DNA from: Hamadaea tsunoensis DSM 44101
GTDB lineage: Bacteria; Actinomycetota; Actinomycetes; Mycobacteriales; Micromonosporaceae
Direction: 5' to 3'
NCBI RefSeq assembly: GCF_000428945.1
Contig: NZ_AUAX01000005.1
Coordinates: 62,001 to 126,000 of the forward strand
Length of the DNA stretch: 64,000 bases
Part shown: in pieces, positions 1 to 7,711 of the stretch
How the letters are laid out: every line of letters starts with the position of its first letter
How positions within the stretch are numbered: the first letter of the stretch is position 1
The notes under the pieces: generated by a model
Told to the model about the DNA's origin: nothing
The model's input: the letters and a program-made list of their open reading frames with translations, nothing else
Databases searched by the model: none
Position numbers and translations under genes: made by a program

Positions 1-46
1 CTAGTATTCGGCCGGTAGCGATCATCGCCAGAAGACGAGGTTTGCC

Positions 47-673
47 GTGAAGTTCTCCCTTCGCCCGCAGGACCAGGCGTTCTACGACTACTTCAGTCGG
101 GCCGCCCAGAACCTGGTGCGCGGGACCGAGCTGCTCACCGAACTGGCCCTGCCCGGCGCCGACGTCCAGTCGGTCAGCGAGCGGCTCGGCGAGGTGGAAC
201 ACGACAGCGACCAGATCACCCACGAGCTGTACAAGAAGATCAACTCAACCTTCATCACGCCGTTCGACCGCGAGGACATCTACAACCTCGGCTCCGGCCT
301 CGACGACGTGATGGACCACCTGGAGGCGGCCGGCAACCTGGTCTACCTCTACGGGCTCACGAAGCTGCCGGCCCTGCCGCGCGAGATGCACGAGCTGGTG
401 GACGTGCTCGACCAGCAGGCGAAGCTCACCGCCGAGGCGATGCCCCGGCTGAAGGGCCTCAAGCAGCTCGAGGAGTACTGGGTCGAGTGCAACCGGCTGG
501 AGAACGAGGGCGACCGGTCCTACCGGATGCTGCTCGTCCGCCTCTTCTCCGGCGAGTACGACGCGTTGACGGTGCTGAAGATGAAGGAGGTCGCCGACGA
601 GCTGGAGAAGGCGTGCGACGCCTTCGAGCACGTGGCCAACACCGTCGAGACGATCGCCGTCAAGGAGTCCTGA
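47..673 (+). CDS. DUF47-family phosphate-transport accessory protein (PhoU-like)
   Basis: 208 aa, all-helical, resembling the DUF47/TIGR00153 family of PhoU-like proteins that accompany PiT phosphate transporters. Long charged amphipathic helices dominate, with repeated acidic stretches such as GEVEHDSDQITHELY and DELEKACDAFEHVANTVE that are typical of the metal- and membrane-associated PhoU fold. No signal peptide or membrane segment is visible, so it should act at the cytoplasmic face. A GTG start at 47 follows a GAGG-type ribosome site. The stop lies 3 nt before the PiT gene, so the two are clearly co-transcribed. Known family role is modulation of the partner transporter; the exact mechanism here is inferred. 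Confidence 0.88.
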   Translation: MKFSLRPQDQAFYDYFSRAAQNLVRGTELLTELALPGADVQSVSERLGEVEHDSDQITHELYKKINSTFITPFDREDIYNLGSGLDDVMDHLEAAGNLVYLYGLTKLPALPREMHELVDVLDQQAKLTAEAMPRLKGLKQLEEYWVECNRLENEGDRSYRMLLVRLFSGEYDALTVLKMKEVADELEKACDAFEHVANTVETIAVKES

Positions 674-676
674 GTC

Positions 677-1690
677 TTGGACACCATGTTCTGGGCCGTT
701 CTCGCGGTGATCATCGTCGCGATGTTGTTCGACTTCACGAACGGCTTCCACGACGCCGCGAACGCGATCGCGACCAGCGTGTCGACCCGGGCGCTCACTC
801 CGCGTGTCGCCCTGGCGGTGGCCGCGATCGGCAACTTCGTCGGCGCCCACCTCGGCGGGCGGGTCGCGGCCACGGTCGGCAGCGGCATCGTCAAGCTCCC
901 GGCCGGCACCGCGGGCCTGGCCATCGTCTTCGCCGGCGTGGTCGGCGCGATCGGCTGGAACCTGCTGACCTGGTACTTCGGCATCCCCTCGTCGTCCTCG
1001 CACGCGCTCATCGGCGGCCTGGTCGGCTCGACGGTCTGCTCGTTCCTCTTCGACGTCCAGGGCACGAAGGTGCTCTGGGGCATGATCGTGCAGAAGGTCG
1101 TCATCCCCATGGTGGTCTCGCCGATCACGGGCTTCGTCCTCGGCGCGCTGGCGATGCTCGCGATCATGTGGATCTTCCGCAACGGCATGCCCGGCCGGCT
1201 GAACCGCGGCTTCCGGCACGCCCAGACGGTCTCGGCGGTCGCGATGTCGGTCGGTCACGGCATGCAGGACGCCGCGAAGACCATGGGCATCGTGGTCCTG
1301 GCCCTCTACACGGGCGGCTACCAGGACAGCGCGACGCACGTTCCGCAGTGGGTCTACTGGACCTCGGCGACCATGCTCGCCCTGGGCACGTTCTCCGGCG
1401 GCGCGCGGATCATCCGCACGCTCGGCCGGAAGATCATCGATCTGGGTCCGGCCGAAGGCTTCGCGGCCGAGGCCGTCGCCAGCGTCGTGCTCTACACCGC
1501 CACCTGGCTGAAGGCCCCGATCTCCACCACCCACACGATCACCTCGGCGATCATGGGCGTGGGCGCCACCAAGAAGGTCTCGGCCGTACGCTGGGGCGTG
1601 GCGGGGAACATCGTGACCGCGTGGGTCCTGACGTTCCCCGGTGCCGGACTCGTCGCCGCCGTGACCTATCTGATCCTGCACCTGTTCTGA
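677..1690 (+). CDS. PiT-family inorganic phosphate transporter
   Basis: 337 aa integral membrane protein with about ten hydrophobic segments. It shows the duplicated PHO-4 signature: GFHDAANAIATS near residue 17 and GHGMQDAAKTMGI in the second half. PiT proteins are low-affinity cation-coupled carriers of phosphate, often as metal-phosphate. The frame opens with TTG at 677, but an ATG three codons later (686) is an equally good start. It follows the DUF47 partner by 3 nt, the usual pit operon arrangement. The following gene is convergent. Confidence 0.93.
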   Translation: MDTMFWAVLAVIIVAMLFDFTNGFHDAANAIATSVSTRALTPRVALAVAAIGNFVGAHLGGRVAATVGSGIVKLPAGTAGLAIVFAGVVGAIGWNLLTWYFGIPSSSSHALIGGLVGSTVCSFLFDVQGTKVLWGMIVQKVVIPMVVSPITGFVLGALAMLAIMWIFRNGMPGRLNRGFRHAQTVSAVAMSVGHGMQDAAKTMGIVVLALYTGGYQDSATHVPQWVYWTSATMLALGTFSGGARIIRTLGRKIIDLGPAEGFAAEAVASVVLYTATWLKAPISTTHTITSAIMGVGATKKVSAVRWGVAGNIVTAWVLTFPGAGLVAAVTYLILHLF

Positions 1691-1736
1691 GCCGGCACCT
1701 GCGCTGAGCCTGCACCTGCGCTGCGCAGGGTGCGGA

Positions 1737-2318
1737 TCAGCCGCCGACGCGTACCAGGCGGGCGCTCAGGTGGCTCTGCATCGGCTGGCCCACGGCGGCC
1801 ATGTCGTGCGCGTACAGCAGCTCGCCGTTGACGATGCCGAACAGGCGTACGCCGCCGCGGACCTCCTTCGCGGTCGGCGTACGCACGATCGCGTCCGTCG
1901 ACACCTCGAGCCGGGGCGGGTTGACCTCGGCCCGGCCGAGGTAGAGCTCCATGATCCCGGTCGGGGTCATCATCAGCATCTCGACCTCGTCGCCGCCGGC
2001 CGCCGGCCGCCACCAGCCGGTCTCGCGGCCGGCCGGGCGGATCGGCTTGCTGTCCTCGTCGAGCAGCCAGGCCCGGGACTCGTAGTGCAGGAACGGCCGG
2101 CCGTCGTGGCTGATCCGGATCTCCTGCGCGTAGTCGAAGTCCTCGATCGTCGAGTAGCCGCCCCGGCCCCGGCCCCGCCACACGCCGACGAACGGCAGCA
2201 GGCCGAGCAGGTCGTCGTGGAGGTTCGGACCCGTACGCAGGTCGTGCGTCTCCTCGAACGGGTACGGCTCGACCGGCGGGGCATTGAGCCACGGCGGCTG
2301 CATCGGGTTCTCGCTCAC
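1737..2318 (-). CDS. Nitrobindin-like heme-binding protein (FABP-like, DUF1794)
   Basis: 193 aa. Carries the nitrobindin signature GVWRGRGRGGY at residues 45-55 and a predicted all-beta ten-stranded barrel. The C-terminal His183 in QSHLSARL sits where the proximal heme ligand of nitrobindins is found. Characterised relatives bind ferric heme and isomerise peroxynitrite to nitrate; that activity is inferred here. The GTG start overlaps the stop of the upstream 34-codon membrane-protein gene by 4 nt (GTGA), implying translational coupling. The mycobacterial homologue (Rv0813c) also neighbours sulfurtransferase and pabC genes. Confidence 0.85.
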   Translation of the reverse strand: MSENPMQPPWLNAPPVEPYPFEETHDLRTGPNLHDDLLGLLPFVGVWRGRGRGGYSTIEDFDYAQEIRISHDGRPFLHYESRAWLLDEDSKPIRPAGRETGWWRPAAGGDEVEMLMMTPTGIMELYLGRAEVNPPRLEVSTDAIVRTPTAKEVRGGVRLFGIVNGELLYAHDMAAVGQPMQSHLSARLVRVGG

Positions 2319-2419
2319 CAGCGTCCTCTCGCGATCCTGACTGCCACGTAGACCAGGCCTCCGGCGATCCCGCCCAAGCCCGCGACCAGCAGACTCACGA
2401 ATCCGATCTCGGTGACCAT
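2315..2419 (-). CDS. Tiny single-span membrane protein upstream of nitrobindin
   Basis: 34 aa, beginning MVTEIGFVSLL and consisting almost entirely of one Gly-rich transmembrane helix with a short basic tail (RIARGRW). ATG 2419 is chosen over ATG 2428 because a TAAGAT box lies exactly 7 nt before it, which fits a leaderless transcript. Its stop overlaps the GTG of the nitrobindin gene by 4 nt. No family is recognised; the overlap and the good membrane helix argue that it is translated. It may simply couple or tether the downstream product, which is speculation. Confidence 0.55.
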   Translation of the reverse strand: MVTEIGFVSLLVAGLGGIAGGLVYVAVRIARGRW

Positions 2420-2426
2420 GCCGACC

Positions 2427-2436
2427 ATCTTAGGCT
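2427..2436. promoter_or_regulatory. Overlapping divergent -10 boxes of two leaderless genes
   Basis: On the plus strand TAGGCT (2431-2436) lies 7 nt before the ATG of the DsrE gene. On the minus strand TAAGAT (plus 2427-2432) lies 7 nt before the ATG of the tiny membrane protein. The two hexamers share the TA at 2431-2432, so one 10-bp segment can provide -10 elements for both directions. No Shine-Dalgarno sequence is present for either gene. Confidence 0.5.
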
Positions 2437-2443
2437 GCCCGGT

Positions 2444-2806
2444 ATGACACGAAAGCTGGTCGTCAAGGTCACCGCGGGCGCCGACGCCCCGGAACGATGC
2501 GCACAGGCCTTCACCGTGGCCGCGACGGCGGTCGCCGCGGGCGCCGACGTCTCGCTGTGGCTCACCGGCGAGTCGTCCTGGTTCGCCCTGCCCGGCCGGG
2601 CCGAGTCCTTCGAGTTGCCGCACGCGGCACCGCTCGCCGACCTGCTCGGCGCCGTCCTGGCCGCCGGCCGGGTCACCCTGTGTACGCAGTGCGCCCAGCG
2701 CCGGCAGATCACGCCGGGCCAGGTTCTGGAGGGCGTACGCATCGCCGGAGCGGCGCTCTTCGTGGAGGAGGTGCTCGCCGAGAACGTGCAGGCGCTCGTC
2801 TACTGA
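2444..2806 (+). CDS. DsrE-family protein
   Basis: 120 aa cytosolic alpha/beta protein matching DsrE/YchN-like folds that handle sulfane sulfur or act as small regulatory sulfurtransferases. A Cys80-Thr-Gln-Cys83 pair sits in the position of the redox or persulfide cysteine of this fold. Leaderless by appearance, with TAGGCT 7 nt before the ATG. It is divergent from the nitrobindin pair and close to the rhodanese operon, consistent with a sulfur-handling neighbourhood. The substrate is unknown. Confidence 0.75.
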   Translation: MTRKLVVKVTAGADAPERCAQAFTVAATAVAAGADVSLWLTGESSWFALPGRAESFELPHAAPLADLLGAVLAAGRVTLCTQCAQRRQITPGQVLEGVRIAGAALFVEEVLAENVQALVY

Positions 2807-2813
2807 GGACGGA

Positions 2814-3275
2814 TCAGGGCTCGCGGCAGCCGGAGGTCATCGTGACGACCACCGTTCCGGGATCTCCGGTACGCCCGCGGACGGCCACGAACAGGCCGGC
2901 GTCGGCGTACAGGCTGATGGTGGAGTCCTGATCGGTGGTCTGCGCGTGGTACGCCGACGGCAGCCCGTCCGCGATCTCCCGCAGCAGGGTGGCCTCGCCG
3001 CCCGGGGTGGTGGTGAAGGTGAGCTGGCGCTTGATCGACGCCCCGGTACGCGCCTTGGTGATGTCGCAGGTCTGCTCGGCGTAGTCGCCGACGCTGACGC
3101 TGGAGGAGATGTTCCGCAGTTCCCCGGTCACCCGGTCCATCGTGTCGCGGGCCTGACCGATCGTGGTCTGGCCGGGCACGGTCGGCGGGCTGTCGCGATA
3201 CGAGTAGTAGGCGAGGCCGGCGAGCAGCAACGCCCAGGCGGTGATCGCCACGGCGACGAGGGTGCGCTTGCGCAT
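2814..3275 (-). CDS. Membrane-anchored hypothetical protein
   Basis: 153 aa. A basic N-terminus (MRKRT) precedes one hydrophobic helix at residues 5-24, then an extracytoplasmic domain of about 125 residues with two cysteines (QTCDITK and TSGCREP), which could form a disulfide. It looks like a type II anchored or secreted protein. No family is recognised. Its stop is 7 nt from the convergent DsrE stop. It is separated from the upstream DUF1416 gene by a strong hairpin, so it is probably its own transcription unit. Confidence 0.7.
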   Translation of the reverse strand: MRKRTLVAVAITAWALLLAGLAYYSYRDSPPTVPGQTTIGQARDTMDRVTGELRNISSSVSVGDYAEQTCDITKARTGASIKRQLTFTTTPGGEATLLREIADGLPSAYHAQTTDQDSTISLYADAGLFVAVRGRTGDPGTVVVTMTSGCREP

Positions 3276-3321
3276 CCCACCATAGTGACATCCGCTCGCG
3301 GCCGGCCGGCGCCGGATAGGG

Positions 3322-3354
3322 CGCGGCCCCGGCGCGGGAAGCACCGGGGCCGCG
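3322..3354 (-). terminator. GC-rich hairpin after the sulfurtransferase operon
   Basis: An 11-bp perfect inverted repeat (CGCGGCCCCGG at 3322-3332 with 3344-3354) and an 11-nt loop lies just downstream of the DUF1416 stop. There is no U-tract, as is common in actinobacteria. Confidence 0.6.
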
Positions 3355-3385
3355 AGGCAAGAGCGTGGGCTTCGCATCCGTCCCG

Positions 3386-3424
3386 GGAGACGGACACCTG
3401 GAATCAGGAGACGGACACCTGGAA
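3386..3424. repeat. 21-nt tandem duplication spanning a stop codon
   Basis: The 18-mer GGAGACGGACACCTGGAA occurs at 3386-3403 and 3407-3424, offset by exactly 21 nt. The second copy encodes the C-terminus FQVSVS of the DUF1416 protein on the minus strand. The first copy lies immediately beyond its stop codon and would encode the same peptide in frame. Confidence 0.9.
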
Positions 3425-3715
3425 CTCGTTGACGCCGCGGGCGACGGAGACCTCGCCACCGCCGTTGCCGAAGCGGGACAGGGCGCGGACGGTCCACTGG
3501 CCGGGCGCCGCGAAGAACCGGAAGCGGCCGGCCGGGGAGGTCACCACTTCGGCGGTGAACTCGCCCGTGCGGTCGAGAAGGCGCACGTACGCGCCGGCGA
3601 CCGGGTCGCCGTTGGTCGCGAGGACGGTGCCGGAGATGACGGTCTCCTTCTCCAGGTCCACGCTGGCCGGGATGGGAGCCGCCTGGTCGGGGGCGGCGCA
3701 GGTCGTCACGGACAT
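3404..3715 (-). CDS. DUF1416 (SseC-like) beta-sandwich protein
   Basis: 103 aa. Matches the DUF1416 family encoded beside thiosulfate sulfurtransferases in actinobacteria (mycobacterial sseC). The core GTVLATNGDPVAGAYVRLLD followed by AGRFRFFAAPGQW is a carboxypeptidase-regulatory-like or transthyretin-like beta sandwich. The start at 3715 lies 5 nt after the sulfurtransferase stop, so the genes are co-transcribed. Biochemical role is unknown; it is probably a partner of the rhodanese. The 3' end shows a 21-nt duplication including the stop. Confidence 0.85.
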   Translation of the reverse strand: MSVTTCAAPDQAAPIPASVDLEKETVISGTVLATNGDPVAGAYVRLLDRTGEFTAEVVTSPAGRFRFFAAPGQWTVRALSRFGNGGGEVSVARGVNEFQVSVS

Positions 3716-3720
3716 GAAGA

Positions 3721-4575
3721 TCAGGCCTCCAGGGTTCCGGGCTCGTCGCCCAGGGCAACCGGCACGCCGACGAGCGAGCCGTATTCGGTCCAACTACCGT
3801 CGTAGTTCTTCACACTCGGCTCGCCGAGCAGCTCGTGCAGCACGAACCAGGTGTGCGAGGAGCGCTCACCGATCCGGCAGTACGCGATGGTCTCCTTGGA
3901 CGTGTCGAGCCCGGCGGCCGAGTAGATGTCGCGCAGGTCCTCGTCGGTCTTGAAGGTGCCGTCCTCGTTCGCGGCCTTGCTCCACGGGACGCTGATCGCG
4001 GTCGGCACGTGGCCGGCCCGCTGCGCCTGCTCCTGGGGCAGGTGGGCCGGCGCGAGGAGGCGGCCGGCGAACTCGTCGGGGCTGCGGACGTCGACGAGGT
4101 TCTTGACGCCGATGGCGGCCACCACGTCGTCGCGGAACGCGCGGATCGACAGGTCCTGCTCCTGCGCGGTGTACTGCGTGGCGGCCCGCTGGGGCACGTC
4201 CTTGCTGTAGGGGCGGGCGTCCAGCTCCCACTTCTTGCGGCCGCCGTCGAGCAGCTTGACGTCACCGTGGCCGTACAGCTTGAAGTACCAGTACGCGTAC
4301 GCGGCGAACCAGTTGTTGTTCCCGCCGTAGAGGATCACGGTGTCGTCGTTCGAGATGCCGCGCTCGGAGAGCAGGGCCTCGAACTGCTTCTTGTTGACGA
4401 AGTCCCGGCGGACCTGGTCCTGGAGGTCGGTCTTCCAGTCGATCTTGATGGCGCCCGGGATGTGGCCGCCGTCGTACGCGCTGGTGTCCTCGTCGACCTC
4501 GACGAAGACGACGCCGGGGGCTTCGAGGTTCTTCTCGGCCCAGTCGGCCGAGACGAGTGCGGTGTCGCGACTCAT
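3721..4575 (-). CDS. Thiosulfate / 3-mercaptopyruvate sulfurtransferase (tandem rhodanese)
   Basis: 284 aa with two rhodanese domains. The N-terminal inactive domain carries the GHIPGAIKIDW motif. The C-terminal domain holds the active-site loop CRIGERS with catalytic Cys233. The loop resembles that of actinobacterial CysA/SseA thiosulfate sulfurtransferases, which transfer sulfane sulfur from thiosulfate to cyanide or cellular thiols. An AGGAGA ribosome site precedes the ATG at 4575. It is first in an operon with DUF1416 and is preceded by a cysteine-rich leader peptide 164 nt upstream, suggesting control by cysteine supply. Confidence 0.92.
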   Translation of the reverse strand: MSRDTALVSADWAEKNLEAPGVVFVEVDEDTSAYDGGHIPGAIKIDWKTDLQDQVRRDFVNKKQFEALLSERGISNDDTVILYGGNNNWFAAYAYWYFKLYGHGDVKLLDGGRKKWELDARPYSKDVPQRAATQYTAQEQDLSIRAFRDDVVAAIGVKNLVDVRSPDEFAGRLLAPAHLPQEQAQRAGHVPTAISVPWSKAANEDGTFKTDEDLRDIYSAAGLDTSKETIAYCRIGERSSHTWFVLHELLGEPSVKNYDGSWTEYGSLVGVPVALGDEPGTLEA

Positions 4576-4739
4576 TGGTTGGCTCTCCTAGTGGATGCTT
4601 GAGGTGAGCCGGCGCCACGCGCTGAAAGTGAAGAAAACTGCGCCGCGCACGACCCTGGATGACTCACGGGGTTCGACGACGGCGACGTCGCAATCAAGCC
4701 GGGCTAGGGCTCAGATGGGCAGGACCTGCCGCGCCGCCG

Positions 4740-4817
4740 TCAGAGGACGGGGCGACAGAGGCAGGCGGCCACGCGGCACAGGTCGACCGCGCGCCTCTTG
4801 GTGAGCAGGATGCCCAT
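4740..4817 (-). CDS. Cysteine-rich leader peptide (uORF) of the sulfurtransferase operon
   Basis: 25 codons starting MGILLTKRRAV and containing three cysteines in the C-terminal half (DLCRVAACLCRPVL). Peptides of this type, with an RRAVDLCRV-like core, are recurrent actinobacterial leader peptides ahead of sulfur-metabolism genes. In mycobacteria, cysteine-rich uORFs upstream of the sulfurtransferase operon mediate cysteine-responsive attenuation. A TACTGT box lies 7 nt before the ATG, so translation should begin at or next to the transcript's 5' end. It is too short for most gene callers. The regulatory role is inferred from position and composition. Confidence 0.7.
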   Translation of the reverse strand: MGILLTKRRAVDLCRVAACLCRPVL

Positions 4818-4824
4818 GGGACGG

Positions 4825-4830
4825 ACAGTA
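4825..4830 (-). promoter_or_regulatory. -10 box of the leader peptide transcript
   Basis: TACTGT on the minus strand, with 7 nt to the ATG of the cysteine-rich uORF. This spacing puts the transcription start on or beside the start codon, a leaderless arrangement. No clear -35 is visible. Confidence 0.5.
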
Positions 4831-4923
4831 CCAGTTGAATGAGCCCCTGCCGAAGGCTCGGCCCACAATCCGGGAAGGATCACCCCTGCGAGAGCGGTCC
4901 GCGCCGTACGCGAGAAGGCCCCC

Positions 4924-5943
4924 GTGCTTGCGGTGGGCAGGGGCACAAGGCACGATCGTCAGGTGTTCCCCGCCCCCGAAGAGACCAGGCAAGATCGCAG
5001 GTCGCGCCGTGCCGACCGGGACGGCGACGACACCCGCCGGACCAGGCGCGGCGTCGAGCCCGAGCCGGAGGCCGAGGACGACGAGTTCGAGGACGACGAC
5101 TTCGAGCCGGCCATCGCCCCGGTCCGCCGCCTGCTGTCCTTGTTCATCGCCGGCTTCAGCGGCCTGCTCGCGGTCGGCCTGATCTTCGGCGCCCAGACCG
5201 CCGGCGTCGGCTCCGCCCGCATCCCGTACGCCGTGGTGATCTTCGGTGTGCAGGTGCTGTTCGTGCTCGCCTGGACGATGGCGATGCGGCCGGCCGGCGC
5301 CAAGGTCGTCGGGGCGGTCGGACTGCTCACCGCGCTCGTGGCCGACTTCGCCGCGGTCTCACCGGCCTCGGCCGGGCTCGGCCCGCTGGCGCTGGCCGCG
5401 GTGGCCGGGTTCGTGGCCGGCTTCGTCGGACAGATGATCACCGGGGCCGCCCGCCTGCGGGTCACCGAGACGCTCGGCAACACGCTGCTCATCGTGATAG
5501 GCGTGGTCAGCTTCGCCACGCTGGTCGTGCTCACCCGGATCCCCGAGGGCACCCAGGCGATCGTCATCTGCCTGAGTGCCGCCGGCGTCGCGCTGCTGGT
5601 CGCCCGCCTGATGGACACCATCGCGCCGGTACCCCGGATCGCCGCGCAGGTGCCCCGGGGCTCGCTGGGCGTGGTCGTCGGCGCCATGGCCGGTACGCTC
5701 GTCGCCGCGATCTGGGGCAGCTACCTGTTCAGCTTCAGCCCGAAGAGCGCCGCGTTCATCGGGCTGGCGGCGGCCGGCGCGGCCGTCCTGGCCGACCTGG
5801 CCGTCGGGTTCGCGGAGGTGGGCCGTGAGCTGGCCGGCGACGCGCCGACGATGTGGATCGCCCGGCACATGCAGGGCCCCCTGGGCGGGTTCGCGCTCGC
5901 CGCACCGGTGGCGTACGCGGTCTCCGTCATCTTCCTGACCTGA
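4924..5943 (+). CDS. Polytopic membrane protein of unknown function
   Basis: Up to 339 aa. The N-terminal ~65 residues are hydrophilic, Arg-rich then very acidic (EDDEFEDDDFEP), followed by about nine hydrophobic helices from RLLSLFIAGFSG onward. No signature of a named transporter is seen. GTG 4924 has an AAGG 4 nt upstream; GTG 4963 (VFPAPEE) is an alternative start. It is divergent from the leader peptide, so the 106 nt between them holds both promoters. It may be a lineage-specific integral membrane protein. Confidence 0.75.
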   Translation: MLAVGRGTRHDRQVFPAPEETRQDRRSRRADRDGDDTRRTRRGVEPEPEAEDDEFEDDDFEPAIAPVRRLLSLFIAGFSGLLAVGLIFGAQTAGVGSARIPYAVVIFGVQVLFVLAWTMAMRPAGAKVVGAVGLLTALVADFAAVSPASAGLGPLALAAVAGFVAGFVGQMITGAARLRVTETLGNTLLIVIGVVSFATLVVLTRIPEGTQAIVICLSAAGVALLVARLMDTIAPVPRIAAQVPRGSLGVVVGAMAGTLVAAIWGSYLFSFSPKSAAFIGLAAAGAAVLADLAVGFAEVGRELAGDAPTMWIARHMQGPLGGFALAAPVAYAVSVIFLT

Positions 5944-6032
5944 CGCTTGAAAGGCGGCCGGTGAGGGGATACCTCGGTACCCGCCACCCGGCAGCCTCGA
6001 TGGCCTTTGACGGACCCGATGAAGGAGCGCGC

Positions 6033-6779
6033 ATGCGCCGGTTTCTCATCACTGCGGCAGTGCTGATCGTGATCGTGGCGGCCGGTGTCTTCGGCATCGA
6101 CCGGGCCGTGGCCGCGTACGCGGAGGACCAGATCCGCCAGCAGACCGTCGCCGAGGTGTCGAAGCAGGGGATGAAGTCCGACGACCCCCGGGTGGACGTA
6201 GGCGGCTTCCCCTTCATTAACCAGGTCATCGGTGGGAAGTACGACAAGATCACGATCGTCCTGGACAACCTCGCCGGCCAGGGGATCACGCTGCCCGAGC
6301 TGACGCTGGAGGCGACCGGCGTCAACGCCCCGCTGGAGGCGCTGCGTTCGCACCAGGGCTCGATCACCGCCGACAAGGTCACCGGCCACTCGGTGATCCC
6401 GTGGGCCTCGGTCGTCGCCGCCGCGAAGCTGCCCGAACTCCAGCTGAGCGCGAACGACGACGGCACGCTCAAGGTCTCCGGGACGGCCTCGTTCGCCGGG
6501 CTGAGCGTCCCGCTGACGGGCGCGGCCCAGGTGACCCTGGCGACGCCCACGTCGCTACGCGTACGCGTGACCGAGCTCGGGGGCACCGATCCGAACCTGA
6601 ACGCGGCGATCACGGCGCTGATCGACAAGTTCAAGGAGCGTCTGGTCTTCACCTTCCAGCTGCCGAAGCTGCCGTACAACCTGAAGCTGTCGAAGGTGCA
6701 GCCGACCCCGGCCGGGCTCGACATCTCCGGGTACGCCGACGACGTCCCGCTGACGAAGGACGGCGCGACCGCCAAGTGA
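6033..6779 (+). CDS. LmeA-like DUF2993 phospholipid-binding protein
   Basis: 248 aa. An N-terminal hydrophobic anchor or signal (MRRFLITAAVLIVIVAAGVF) is followed by a DUF2993 domain with the hallmark GGFPFINQVIGGKYD near residue 55. DUF2993 proteins include mycobacterial LmeA, a periplasmic phosphoinositide-binding protein needed for lipomannan maturation. AAGGAG sits 6 nt before the ATG. It is probably extracytoplasmic and lipid binding; the ligand is not known here. Confidence 0.85.
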   Translation: MRRFLITAAVLIVIVAAGVFGIDRAVAAYAEDQIRQQTVAEVSKQGMKSDDPRVDVGGFPFINQVIGGKYDKITIVLDNLAGQGITLPELTLEATGVNAPLEALRSHQGSITADKVTGHSVIPWASVVAAAKLPELQLSANDDGTLKVSGTASFAGLSVPLTGAAQVTLATPTSLRVRVTELGGTDPNLNAAITALIDKFKERLVFTFQLPKLPYNLKLSKVQPTPAGLDISGYADDVPLTKDGATAK

Positions 6780-6973
6780 CTCCCCTGTTCGGGGCGTGTG
6801 TGCACGATGTTAATTCATGTTTCTCGCTGGTTAACTACATCTCAAGTTGGTCTACCGGGACGCGTCGTACAGGTGAGAAGCTGGTGTTCTTCGTGTATTC
6901 GGATAGAGTCGAGACTTAATCCGCCCGTCAGTGCCGCCGGGGAATCAGCCCCCGTGTGCGACGGAGGTAGCCC
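6780..6973. other. AT-enriched regulatory spacer before glnR
   Basis: 194 nt with markedly lower GC than its surroundings at 6805-6910. It contains TTAA-rich stretches near 6809 and 6830 and a small CGGGG/CCCCG hairpin near 6938-6955. This is where the glnR promoter should lie. I cannot assign -35/-10 hexamers or GlnR boxes with confidence. Confidence 0.4.
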
Positions 6974-7702
6974 GTGGAGATCCTGCTTCTCGTGACGCCG
7001 CGTGCCGGTGAGCCCTCGGTGGTGCTCCCCGCGCTCGACCTGCTGCCCCACGCCGTGCGTACCGCGCCGCGGGACGTGCGCACCCTGGTGTCCGCGCCGA
7101 GCCCCGACGCCGTCCTGGTCGACGCCCGCTCCGAGCTGTCGGAGGCCCGTGCGACCTGCCGGATGCTGCACGCCACCGGGATCGGCGTACCGCTGATCGC
7201 GGTCGTGAGCGAGGCCGGCCTGATCGCGTTGAACTCCGACTGGGGCGTCGACGACGTCATCCTGGCGACGGCCGGTCCGGCCGAGGTCGAGGCCCGGCTG
7301 CGGCTCGCCGTCGGCCGCCTGACCACGGCGACCGCGAGCGCCAGCGGCCTGATCCGGGGCGGCGAGCTGACCATCGACCCCGACACCTACGCGGCCAAGC
7401 TCAAAGGCCGCCCCCTCGACCTCACCTACAAGGAGTTCGAGCTGCTCAAGTTCCTCGCTCAGCACCCGGGCCGGGTCTTCACCCGCGACCAGCTGCTGCG
7501 CGAGGTCTGGGGCTACGACTACTTCGGCGGTACGCGTACGGTCGACGTCCACGTCCGGCGGCTGCGGGCCAAGCTCGGCTCCGAGTACGAGTCGATGATC
7601 GGCACGGTCAGGCAGGTCGGCTACAAGTTCGTCCTGCCGACCACCCGGCACAACGAGGACAGCTCCGTCTCGTCCCCGGCGAAGGAGCGGGCCTCTCTGT
7701 AG
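6974..7702 (+). CDS. glnR: GlnR, orphan OmpR-type nitrogen regulator
   Basis: 242 aa, matching actinobacterial GlnR along its length. The degenerate receiver domain (residues 1-115) keeps Asp50 in VLVDARSEL but lacks a normal acidic phosphorylation pocket, as in GlnR, which works without a cognate kinase. A winged-helix DNA-binding domain follows, with [19 protein letters not shown] and [20 protein letters not shown]. GlnR controls glnA, amtB and nitrite/nitrate genes. A GGAGG sequence precedes the GTG start. mshD follows directly, as in mycobacteria. Confidence 0.95.
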   Translation: MEILLLVTPRAGEPSVVLPALDLLPHAVRTAPRDVRTLVSAPSPDAVLVDARSELSEARATCRMLHATGIGVPLIAVVSEAGLIALNSDWGVDDVILATAGPAEVEARLRLAVGRLTTATASASGLIRGGELTIDPDTYAAKLKGRPLDLTYKEFELLKFLAQHPGRVFTRDQLLREVWGYDYFGGTRTVDVHVRRLRAKLGSEYESMIGTVRQVGYKFVLPTTRHNEDSSVSSPAKERASL

Positions 7703-7705
7703 GCT
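7700..7705 (+). promoter_or_regulatory. -10 box of leaderless mshD
   Basis: TAGGCT, whose TAG is also the glnR stop codon, with 6 nt to the GTG of mshD and no Shine-Dalgarno sequence. This suggests mshD has its own promoter inside the end of glnR. Confidence 0.5.
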
Positions 7706-7711
7706 GGCGTC

